A DNA stretch of 64,000 bases from Camellia lanceoleosa (taxonomy: Eukaryota; Streptophyta; Magnoliopsida; Ericales; Theaceae), in the NCBI GenBank assembly GCA_025200525.1, contig CM045762.1, forward strand, positions 74,955,217 to 75,019,216. The letters run 5' to 3'. Shown here piece by piece: positions 1 through 8,921 of the stretch. The notes under the pieces were generated by a model. The model was given only the letters and a program-made list of their open reading frames with translations. It did not search any database and had not been told where the DNA came from. How positions within the stretch are numbered: position 1 is the stretch's first letter; every line of letters begins with the position of its first letter. A program made the translations under genes and the position numbers.

Positions 1-59
1 AAAATGCCAGTTCCTCTAAAGAGAGTCCACGTATAAGGTATTAGCAAAAAAGAAATAGT

Positions 60-840
60 TCAGACGAAGAAGACCAGCACGATCCCTTTGTACGACGGAT
101 TGCAAGGGTAGTGCTACCCAAAAAGTTCAAAGCACTGTTATTCACCTTGTACGACGGTAAATCAGACCCCACCGATCACATCTGCCATTATAAGCAAGCC
201 ATGACGCTCCATGCAGACGACGAGGCCCTCATGTGTTGAATATTTCTGAACAGTTTGGGACCACTGGCTGTCAGATGGTATTATAAACTGGAGCCGGCTT
301 CGATCAAGAGCTTCCACCAACTACAAAAATCCTTCAAGGCAAGGTTCATCACTAATGTGGTCCAGCTAAAGCAAGTCGATTCCCTTTGGGCCATGCAGAT
401 TCAACCAGGGGAAACCCTTCGTGCGTATTCGGCGTGGTATTGGAAGTGTTTTAATCTGGTAGATGATGGTTGCAATGACTCCATGGCCATTACCGCCTTC
501 AAGATGGGGTTACATCCCGACAGTGCCCTCTGCAGCTCTTTGACTAGACGGCCCCCAAAAACAGTCTGGGCGTTGATGAAAAAAGTTGAGGAATATTGAA
601 AAGTCGAAGACGATGCCCTCCGAGTCAAAGACGGGCATAAAGCCACTAAGTCGGCCCCCCCTAAAGTCGTGCAGCTGATAAATGCTATACCACCACGGAG
701 CCCTGAATCACGGAATCGGGCTAAGCGAGATCGAAGACGGGATTCACCCTGATCAAATGACCAGTGTCCACACCGAGCTAATGAGCAGCTTCAAATGGAT
801 AGCAGGTGCACGAGGCGCGCCGACAAAAAATAGTCGAAGC
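60..840 (+). pseudogene. gag remnant of the Tat-like element
   Basis: Seen: one frame reads through a retrotransposon-gag-like region (motifs DPFVRRI, YDGKSDPTDH, WYYKLEP, FKARF) with an in-frame TGA at 237-239. The longest open part is 255-599, and it stops again at 597-599. Beyond about 640 the frame is lost. Known: this is the capsid-like region of Ty3/gypsy gag, which packages the RNA in the cytoplasmic particle. The TGA at 237-239 fits a CGA codon that lost its C by deamination. Gag starts upstream of the window, so its N-terminus cannot be seen. The family call is fairly safe, but the 3' boundary is vague. Confidence 0.7.
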
Positions 841-908
841 TATCGGAGCCGGTCAGTGCGGTTATGGCTAAGGTTTAACACCTCTCATTCTTCAAATGGC
901 CATAAAAA

Positions 909-2129
909 ATGGTGGGACCACCCGACACGAGGAGACGGGATAGGCGGTGTGAATATCATAAAGATCACGGTCATGATACCGACAATTGCTATGCTTTGAA
1001 AGACCACCTTGAGGAGTTGGTACAAGACGGTCGACTCCAGCAACATGTCCGAAAGAACTCAACAAAAATAGTTGCTCTTCGGCAGGATTCACCTCCGCTC
1101 AGCGTCATCCATATGATATACAGCCTGCCAACAGCCCCAACTGTGCATGCAATTCAGTCGCATCCAATCCCCCAAAAGCACATCACACCAGCAAAACGGC
1201 CCCATGAAGCTCCGAATATTACCTTCAACGATTCTGATTTGATCGGCGTAACACTCCCCTACATTGATCCATTGGTCATTAAACTACACGTAAACCAATT
1301 TACCGTTGAACGCGTTCTCATAGACCAGGGGAGTACTTCAGAGGTTATGTATTACAAGACATTCATCAAACTCGGGTTTGTCGAGTCAGACCTATCTTCA
1401 GCTCATTATCTGTTATTCAGCTTCAACGCTAATCCAGAGTACCCGTTGGGCAAAATCACACTACCAATTCGAGCGGGCTCCCGAACAGTGGATGTAGAAT
1501 TCTTGGTCGTCAAGCTACCTTCGCCGTATAATCTCATCATGGGACGAACCTGGTTGCATACTCTGCAGGCCGTGCCAAGCACCTATCATCAACTGCTCTG
1601 CTTCCCGACAGACCGCGACATCGAGCAAATCCGTGGTTCCCAGAAATCGGCACACACATGTTACCTCCTTGCTGCAAAGACACCAAAAGAGTTGGAAGTG
1701 AATTCTATTGAGGTGATGGATCTCGAGAGCCTCAACGATGTTGGGCGGCCCCCAAGTGAAAAGGCCACGGAAGCCCTGGATCGAGTTGAGATTAACGGGA
1801 ATCCAGATAGGGTCTTCATGGTCGGCGCCTCCCTGAATGAAGCCGACAGGAAGCAGCTAATTTCCTTCTTGCTCGGCAACCTGGATGTATTTGCGTGGAC
1901 ACCATATGAGATGTCGGGTGTCGATCCTTCTGTTTCGCAGCACCGTTTAAACGTTAACCCTAAATGTAAGCTGATTATTCAGAAAAGCCGGCGATCAGCC
2001 GCAGAGCACACTGCCGCCGTTGTTGAAGAGGTTGACCGGTTGCTTGACGCTGGGGCAATTAGGGAAGTGACCTATCCTACATGGCTATTGAATACTGTGG
2101 TTGTAAGAAAGAAAAATGGGACTTGGTGA
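909..2129 (+). pseudogene. gag zinc knuckle, protease and start of RT (Tat-like element)
   Basis: Seen: a 406-codon open frame. Residues 14-27 hold a zinc-knuckle-like stretch CEYHKDHGHDTDNC. Around residues 136-150 lies VLIDQGSTSEV, an aspartic-protease active site of the DxGS type, followed by the downstream ILMGRTWL-like strand (here LIMGRTWL). From about residue 330 the sequence enters the N-terminal part of RT (AWTPYEMSGVD, then an RKKNGTW strand). The frame ends where one should read on into the RT palm, so a frameshift separates it from the next block. The ATG at 909 is simply the first in this frame and is not believed to be a real start. Role: polyprotein processing and nucleic acid binding within the particle. 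Confidence 0.8.
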
Positions 2130-4005
2130 GTCTGTATTGACTTCACGACCTCAACAAAGCCTGCCCCAAAGATTGTTTTCCTCTCCCCAGATAGACCAAC
2201 TTGTAGATGCTACAGCACATCATCAGCGTATGAGCTTCCTCGATGCCTACAGAGGCTACTATCAAATTGCCATGCATCCGGAAGACCAAGACAAAACTAC
2301 ATTCCTCACCCCAAGAGGAACCTATTGCTATAAGATTATGCTTTTTGGGCTGAAGAATGCAGGGGCAACTTACCAGAGACTAGTCACTGCCATATTCAAG
2401 GAGAAACTCGGCTACACTATGAAAGTGTACATTGGCCCTGTTTGGTAGAGCTGTGGGAAACAGCTTATAGCTTATGCCTAAACAGCTTATAGCTTATAAC
2501 TTTCAGCTTAAGCTGATTTCCAGCTTATTCTTAAAGCATCTCCTGCCCCACTCAAAGAATAAGCTGATTTCTGACTTCCAAAAAGCTATAAGCTATAAGC
2601 TATAAGCTAAACCAAACACATCAAAATAGCTTAAATTAAGCTGAAAGCTGGAATAAGCTGAAAAAAAGCTGTACCAAACAGGCCTATTGACAATATGGTG
2701 GTCAAGTCCAAGGAAGAGCAAAATCATCTAGCCAATCTGGAAAAGACATTCGGCATTCTATGCAAATATAGAATGAAGCTGAACGCATCCAAATGTGCGT
2801 TTGGGATCGGCTCTGGCAAATTCTTGGGTTACATTGTCAACCACCGAGGAATCGATGCCAACCCAAGGAAAATCATAGCAATCCTGGAACTCGACTCCCC
2901 TTGATCGGTCAAGGAGGTTCAGAAGTTAATGGGGATGGCCGCCACACTCAACAGGTTCATCAGTCGTTCCACGGACTGCTGCCGACAATTCTTTCACACC
3001 CTACGGCAGGGTAAAGCTTTTGAATGGACCTCTGAGTGTGAAACCGCTTTCAACGGTCTGAAGACCAATCTCCAATCTGTTCCACTGTTGACAACACTAT
3101 CGGCAGGCGACCCGCTCATTTTATATCTGACCGTCTCCGACCGGGCCATCAGCACCGTACTATTAAAGGAAGAGCTTGGAGAGCAGCGACCAGTGTATTA
3201 TGTGAGCAAGGAAATGGTTGACGCCAAACAACGTTACCTTCCTTTGGAAAAACTCATCCTAGCCCTCGTCATGGCAGCAAGAAAACTGATGCATTACTTT
3301 CAGGGGCATACCATCAGGGTACTAACGAACTACCCCCTCTGGGCAGTATTCTGCATTGCAGAAGCATCAGGGAGCGTTTCAAAGTGGGCTATTGAACTCG
3401 GCCAGTATGATATTCAGTTCCTGCCTAGAACCTCAATCAAGGGTCAAGTGCTTGTCGACTTTGTGGCCGAATTCACCGGAGATGTTGCCGACTTGAAGTC
3501 TGATCAAATTCAACCTAAGCCAAACTGGAGAATTTATATTGGGGACATTTGGCAGTTGTACTATGATGGGTCGTCCAATCAACGCGGCAGCGGAGCCGGA
3601 GTAGTGATCATGGCTCCCGACGGAGTAATAATTGAGCAGGCCATCAAACTCGACTTCGAAGCATCGAACAATGAGGCCGAATATGAAGCCCTGCTAACCG
3701 GCTTGCGAAATGTGCATCTCCTGGGTGCTCGGCGTTTACTTGTATTTTGTGACTCAAAACTTGTGATCAATCAATTAAAGGGGGAATACGCAGCCAAAAA
3801 TGACTGTATGGCCGCTTACATGAAAACGACAAATTCCTTGTTGGCAAAATTTGATCATCATGAATTGAACCAAATAATCCATGATCAGAACACACATGCA
3901 GACGCCCTGGCTTGCCTAGCCTCCGCCATTAACTCAGAGATTAAACAGACAATCGAAGTGGGCTTCATCCTTAAGTCGAGCATTGGCTCTTCAGAGGTAG
4001 CCTAG
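2130..4005 (+). pseudogene. reverse transcriptase, RNase H and second RNase H, interrupted by a MITE
   Basis: Seen: RT palm motifs SFLDAYRGYYQIAM and FGLKNAGATYQR, then a break at VYI by the MITE at 2434-2685. After it come DNMVVKS and KCAFGIGSGKFLGY. A TGA at 2903-2905 interrupts the frame again. From 2929 an open frame carries the connection/RNase H region (VYYVSKEM, LEKLILALVMAARKL) and then a separate RNase H with DGSSNQRGSGAG, NNEAEYEALL and CDSKLVINQ. Known: the second RNase H copy marks Tat-like elements. The catalytic YxDD box reads YIDN once the MITE is removed, so the second Asp is lost, consistent with a G-to-A change. The RT is therefore inactive. Confidence 0.83.
2434..2685. mobile_element. 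Harbinger/Tourist-like MITE, 252 bp, inside the RT
   Basis: Seen: near-matching inverted ends GGCCCTGTTTGGTAGAGCT and (reverse strand) AGGCCTGTTTGGTACAGCT, flanked by the 3-bp duplication ATT (2431-2433 and 2686-2688). The interior is full of short AGCTTATAGC-type direct and inverted motifs and codes for nothing. Removing it restores the reading order VYI then D at the RT catalytic loop. Known: a 3-bp target duplication with GGCC-type ends suits PIF/Harbinger-derived MITEs. The superfamily is inferred from the target length only. Confidence 0.75.
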
Positions 4006-4029
4006 ATCAATGTCATAGAGCCAGGTCCG

Positions 4030-5271
4030 AGTTGAATGGACTCCATTGCTACATTCCTATCTTCCGAATAGCTCCCACCAGATAAGAAAGAAGCACACAA
4101 GCTGCGAAACAAAGCCCTGCGATATTACTTGGATCCGCAAGGAAAGCTTTATAAAAAATCCGTTTCTGGCCCATACCTAGAATGCGTTCATCCGGATAAA
4201 GTCGAGGAACTCCTGACTGAAATACATGAAGGTAGCTGTGGTGCCCATTCTGGCGGGCACTCTTTGGCCCATCGAGCTATAACACATGGGTATTATTGGT
4301 CGACAATTAGAGCTGATGCTGAATGTTATGCGAAAAAATGTGAACAGTGCCAGAAGTTCTCCCCCTTAACCGATCTGCCTACTGAATAGTTAAGCTCTAT
4401 CACTAGTCCCTGGCCGTTCGTCCAGTGGGGACTTGATATCGTCGAACCATTGCCGAGGGTCCCAGGGAACAAGCGATACTTGATTGTCGCAACAAATTAC
4501 TTCACAAAATGGGTCGAAGCTGAGGCACTAACGCACATTCGAGATGCTGATGTTAAGCACTTTGTATGGAGAAATACAATAACACGATTCGACATTCCAA
4601 GAGCACTTATCTCAGACAACGACACCCAATTTGATTGTGGCGTCTACCGAGAGCTGTGCAGCAAGTATGGTATCCGGCCTTACTTTTCCACGCCGACTTA
4701 CTCACAAAGCAATGGTCAAACCGAAGCCTCTAACAAATCCATTTTGGACAGCATTAAGAATAGGCTGGAGAAAGCTAAAGGCAAATGGGTCGAAGAATTG
4801 CCGAGCGTGCTGTAGGCTCATCGAACTACGCCGAGGCGATCCACTGGGAAAATGCCGTTTGCTTTATGCTTTGGAACCCAGGCAATCATACTTCTGGAGA
4901 TCGGCCTCCCAACCCTGAAATCGAAAGTTTTTGATATGGGCCGAAACGACATGATGCTGGCCTTGGATTTGATTCGGATTGAAGAATGAAGAGACCGTGC
5001 CCTTGCATCCATGGCACGGTACCAGCAGCAGCTTACTAAGTCATATAATCAACGTGTTTAGCTGTGTCACTACAAACCAGGAGAGTTGGTCCTGAAGAAA
5101 GTACTTCCAGCTGCCAGGAAACCAGCTGATGGAAAATTGGGTCCAAACTGGGACGGCCCCTATCAGATCGATTCGATCGCGAGAGTAGGGGCATGTCGGC
5201 TCAAAGACATGTCAGAAAGGAGTCTGTCACGGCCTTGGAATTCAATGTATCTGCGTAAATTCTATCATTAA
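4030..5271 (+). pseudogene. integrase with C-terminal domain (Tat-like element)
   Basis: Seen: the zinc-binding domain HEGSCGAHSGGH...CEQCQKF (H-H-C-C pattern) near 4226-4360, a stop at 4387-4389, then the catalytic core (WGLDIVEP, YFTKWVEAEAL, ISDNDTQF, GQTEASNKS). Further stops lie at 4813-4815, near 4987 and near 5059. The C-terminal part ends at 5271 with RPWNSMYLRKFYH. Known: the core uses a D,D35E triad to insert DNA. The first Asp is expected just before YFTKW, but the sequence reads ATNYF, so it is Asn. The second Asp and the Glu remain. The integrase is dead both by stops and by loss of this residue. Confidence 0.8.
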
Positions 5272-5384
5272 ACCCGACCTGTGGGGAATGATACTAGTTT
5301 TGAATGGTTCACTATGTACACATTCCTCTTTTGTAATGCAAAGTTTCCTGCTTACTCACTGCGAAATCCAGTTCAAAAGTGTTC

Positions 5385-6850
5385 CGATAAAGCCTCTGGA
5401 TTCGGAGCGCCCTCCATGGATACCACGATTGGCCAAGACAAAAAGTCTCCGAATTTGGAGCCCCATCCGTGTAGGTCACATTTAGGCCGAAAAAGACTCT
5501 GGATTCGAAGCGCCCTTCGTGGATATCACGATTGGCCAAGACAAAAAGCATTCGAATTCAGAGCCCCATCTGTGCAGGTCACGTTTGGACCGAATAAGAC
5601 TCCGGATTCAGAGCGCCCTTCGTGGATGCCACGATTGGCCAAGACAAAAAGCCTCTGAATTCGGAGCCCCATCTGCGCAGGTCACGTTTGGGCCAAAAAA
5701 GACTCCGGATTCGGAGCACCCTCCGTGGATACCACGATTGGCCAAGACAAAAAGCCTCCGAATTCGGAGCCCCATCCGTGCAGGTTACATTTGGGCCAAA
5801 AAAGACTCCGGATTCGGAGCGCCCTTCGTGGATATCACGATTGGCCAAGACAAAAAGCCTCCGAATTCGAAGCCCCATCTGTGCAGGTCACATTTGGGCC
5901 GAATAAGACTTCGGATTCGGAGTGCCCTTCTTGGATACCACGATTGGCCAAGATAAAAGCCTCTGAATTCGGAGCCCCATCCGTGCAGGTCACGTTTGGG
6001 CGAAAAAAGACTCCGGATTCAGAGCGCGCTTCGTGGATATCACGATTAGCCAAGACAAAAAGCCTCCGAATTCAAAGCCCCATCCATGCAGATCACGTTT
6101 GGGCCGAATAAGACTCCAGATTCAGAGCGCCCTTCATGGATATCACGATTGGCCAAGACAAAAAGCCTCTGAATTCGGAGCCCCATCCATGCAGGTCACG
6201 TTTGGGCCGAATAAGACTCCGGATTCGGAGCGCCCTTCATGGATACCACGATTGGCTGACAAAAAGTCTCCGAACTCGAAGCCCCCTCCGTGGTCACATT
6301 TGGGCTGAATATGACTCTGGATTCGGAGCGCCCTTTGTCGATATCACGATTGGCCAAGACAAAAAGCCTCTAAATTCGGAGCCCCATCCGTGCAGGTCAC
6401 GTTTGGGCCGAATAAGACTCCGGATTCGGAGCGCCCTTCGTGGATACCACAATTGGCCAAGACAAAAAGCCTCCGAATTCGGAGCCCTATCCGTGCAGGT
6501 CACGTTTGGGCCGAATAAGACTCCGGATTCGAAGCGCCGTTTGTGGATATCACGATTGGCCAAGACAAAAAGCCTCCGAATTCGGAGCCCCATCCGTGGT
6601 CACGTTTGGGCCAAAAAAGACTTCGGATTCGGAATGCCCTTCATAGATATCACGATTGGCCAAGACAAAAAGCCTCCGAATTCGGAGCCCCATCCGTGGT
6701 CACGTTTGGGCCAAAAAAGACTTCGGATTCGGAATGCCCTTCATAGATATCACGATTGGCCAAGACAAAAAGCCTCCGAATTCGGAGCCCCATCCGTGCA
6801 GGTCACGTTTGGGCCGAATAAGACTTTGGATTCGGAGCGCTATTCATGGC
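5385..6850. repeat. 103-bp tandem array (about 14 units) in the 3' region of the Tat-like element
   Basis: Seen: the phrase GATTGGCCAAGACAAAAAG recurs about every 103 bp (first near 5427, last near 6770). Each unit has two related halves of about 50 bp. One begins GAATTCGGAGCCCC and runs to ATAAGACTCC. The other begins GATTCGGAGCGCCC and runs to AAAAGCCTCC. The array is therefore a dimeric, higher-order repeat. Some units are shortened, near 6250-6310 and 6590-6610. Because 103 is not a multiple of three, many frames on both strands stay open. I regard those ORFs as by-products. Known: 3' regions of Tat/Ogre elements are a recognised source of new satellites. Confidence 0.93.
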
Positions 6851-6884
6851 GAAAATTAAAGCATACAAACATATAAAACCATAT

Positions 6885-7070
6885 ACAAACAGGCCAACAT
6901 TCAAAGTGAAATACTTGATTAAATTGAGCCGAAAACCGTATACATAAATTAAAGCATACAAACGGGCCAACATTCAAAGTGAAATACTTCATTAAATTGA
7001 GCTAAAAACCATTTACATAAATTAAAGCAGGCCAACATTCAAAATGAAATGCTTAATTAAGTTGAGCCAG
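6885..7070. repeat. About three copies of a 65-75-bp repeat
   Basis: Seen: GGCCAACATTCAAAGTGAAA recurs near 6891, 6965 and (slightly changed) 7029, each time followed by a TTAAATTGAGC stretch and most of the time by ACATAAATTAAAG. It follows directly on the 103-bp array and precedes the antisense gene region. Confidence 0.8.
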
Positions 7071-7166
7071 CACAAATCATATAAAACAGCGTATTTTATT
7101 AAATAAACCAATAAATACATAGCTGACACCCAATCTGCGTTGGAGCGTTTTTAATATGTTCAAATT

Positions 7167-8094
7167 CTATTCGGCGTCACCCTCGTCATCGCTTTTTTCA
7201 ATTTCGAAAGCGCCAAAAGGAAAGTGATGACTTTGATATAATGGCGACGCCGACTCCACTCCTGCATCTTGGAAAGCCTCTGCGGCTTGGAAAGCCTTAA
7301 TCCACCCGTGCCTAAAGCCCCGATTCTCACATCGACATACCTCCTCTGCGAGTTTCTCCTTGGTCTTGTCTATCCCGACTTTCCGGCCGTCATGGAAGCC
7401 TCGTTCATAGGCCGCAGCCTTCGCATTCTCTATTGCGAACATACTTGTCGTATCTTGATTGGCAATAGCATGGCTTAACAACCGTTGGGTCACTCTTTCA
7501 TCCACGACCGGGTTGGATTGTCCGGCCGCACGTGGCTCGGCAGCTTGGGCCTTCCTTAGCTCGCACTCGGCCTTCTCCGTACAAGCCTTCAAGTTTCAAA
7601 TTCGTTCGTCCTTCTTCTCTATCTCCCGCCACGTGGCGCGCAAACACATGCTGACTTCATAAGCGGTATGAAGCCCACTCACTACTCCGTAGATGCCCTC
7701 TCGAAATACTTCAAAATCCTGTCGACCAACCATCGACTACTATACTTCCGATGGAAAAATCTGTTGAGCGAACTCGACTGCTACACCTAGGTCATTAACA
7801 ATAGAGTCTGCCTCCGTCATTAGTTTATTCCCCACAAAAATTGTAAAACTCAACGGTCGCGGCGTCGCGTCGAGCTCATTTCTCAGTCGCGGTCATGGGG
7901 AGCTTCCCCATTGATGTTTTTCCTTTCAGGGTGATCTGCTTCGACAACTTAGGGGCTGATGTTTTTCCAGGTTCCCTAGACGTCCTACCTCCCATGCGTG
8001 TGGGCTCGCTGCTTCGATTCATTTCGGTGTCAAGCTCAGCCAATGTTCGCCCTTCTCCTCTGTTATTAAAGAACAGTTTATTTGACATTCGCAC
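7167..8094 (-). pseudogene. antisense ORF copy 2 of the Tat-like element (C-terminal type)
   Basis: Seen: on the minus strand, a Lys/Arg-rich piece (7876-8094), a gap with stops, then an open frame 7167-7592 rich in Ala, Glu and Lys. That frame ends with ENRGFRHGWIKAF followed by an acidic tail (KSDDEGDAE). The same arrangement, ENRGFKHGWLKAF plus acidic tail, closes the other antisense gene at 8922-9155. Known: Tat-like plant elements often carry antisense ORFs of unknown role between integrase and the 3' LTR. I infer that this is a diverged, decayed duplicate of the C-terminal part of that antisense gene. Function is unknown, and a coiled-coil character is likely from composition. Confidence 0.6.
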
Positions 8095-8234
8095 TTATCT
8101 AACCTTCCACAACAAACTGGTTTAAATTGAGTCTGAACACAGTAAGTGGAATCACTGGTGCGAAGAACCCACCCCATTTATTCCTAATGCATGCAGCGAC
8201 CTCGAGACGATTTCATTAATGCTAAACTCCAAAA

Positions 8235-8590
8235 GCTCAATGCCGATCGATCTGTGCCGCAGCCACTCCATGAACTAATAATATTCGACTTTGGAACTCA
8301 TGCATTGGCTGGGGCAAGGGCAGATTTATTAATCTGATCGGCCAAATATCTAAGCCCGATACCGATCGATCTATGCCGTAGCCACTCCATGAACTAATAA
8401 TATTCAGCTTTTTGGAGTTCATGCATTGGCTGGGGCCAAGGCATATTTATTAATCTGATCGGCCAAATATTTAAGCCCGATGCCGATCGATCTGTGCCGC
8501 AGCCACTTCATGAACTAATAATATTCGGCTTTTGGAGTTCATGCATTGGCTGGAGCAAGGGCAGATTTATTAATCTAATCGGCTATTCGA
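8235..8590. repeat. Three tandem copies of a repeat of about 121 bp between the two antisense ORFs
   Basis: Seen: GCCGATCGATCTGTGCCGCA (or one- and two-base variants), CCATGAACTAATAATATTC and TTCATGCATTGGCTGG recur in the same order three times, with a spacing of about 120 bp. There is no coding potential. The array separates antisense copies 1 and 2. Confidence 0.88.
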
Positions 8591-8921
8591 CGAGGATAAA
8601 TTGTTAAATTGCCTAGTTATCTAATAAACAAGTGTACATGAATGTTTTATCCAAAGTATCAAAAAGCAATACCATTCATCAATAGCAAAATTAAGCACAA
8701 ATAATAGCAAAGTATAAAGGAGATTTTCATTAGTAAATTGGGCAGACTGTAGCCATTTTACACATCAAAACTACTAAACAAAAAGCTACAAGTTTGTATG
8801 AAAGTGCCTAGTAAAAACCTAAAAATTGTAGTCATTTTACACGTAAATAAAAACTACTAACGAAAAACTGCAACAATACGTTCCAAATCCTTAAACAAAA
8901 ACAACTAAAGTGTCGCCCTAA
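8591..8921. other. AT-rich stretch with a short duplicated motif, no gene
   Basis: Seen: two related segments with GTAG(C/T)CATTTTACAC and AAACTACTAA(A/C) lie at about 8750-8785 and 8827-8865. I see nothing else. It is probably the 3' untranslated part of the antisense gene ending at 8922. Confidence 0.5.

Noticed and set aside
5385..6850. CRISPR-like array
   Set aside because: The units abut without unique spacers, the repeat is too long, and the host is a plant. It is a tandem repeat of a retrotransposon.
5281..6876. A dozen long ORFs on both strands (up to 246 codons) as possible repeat proteins
   Set aside because: They all lie in the 103-bp tandem array and arise because the unit has few stops and rotates the frame. 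There is no start context or domain.
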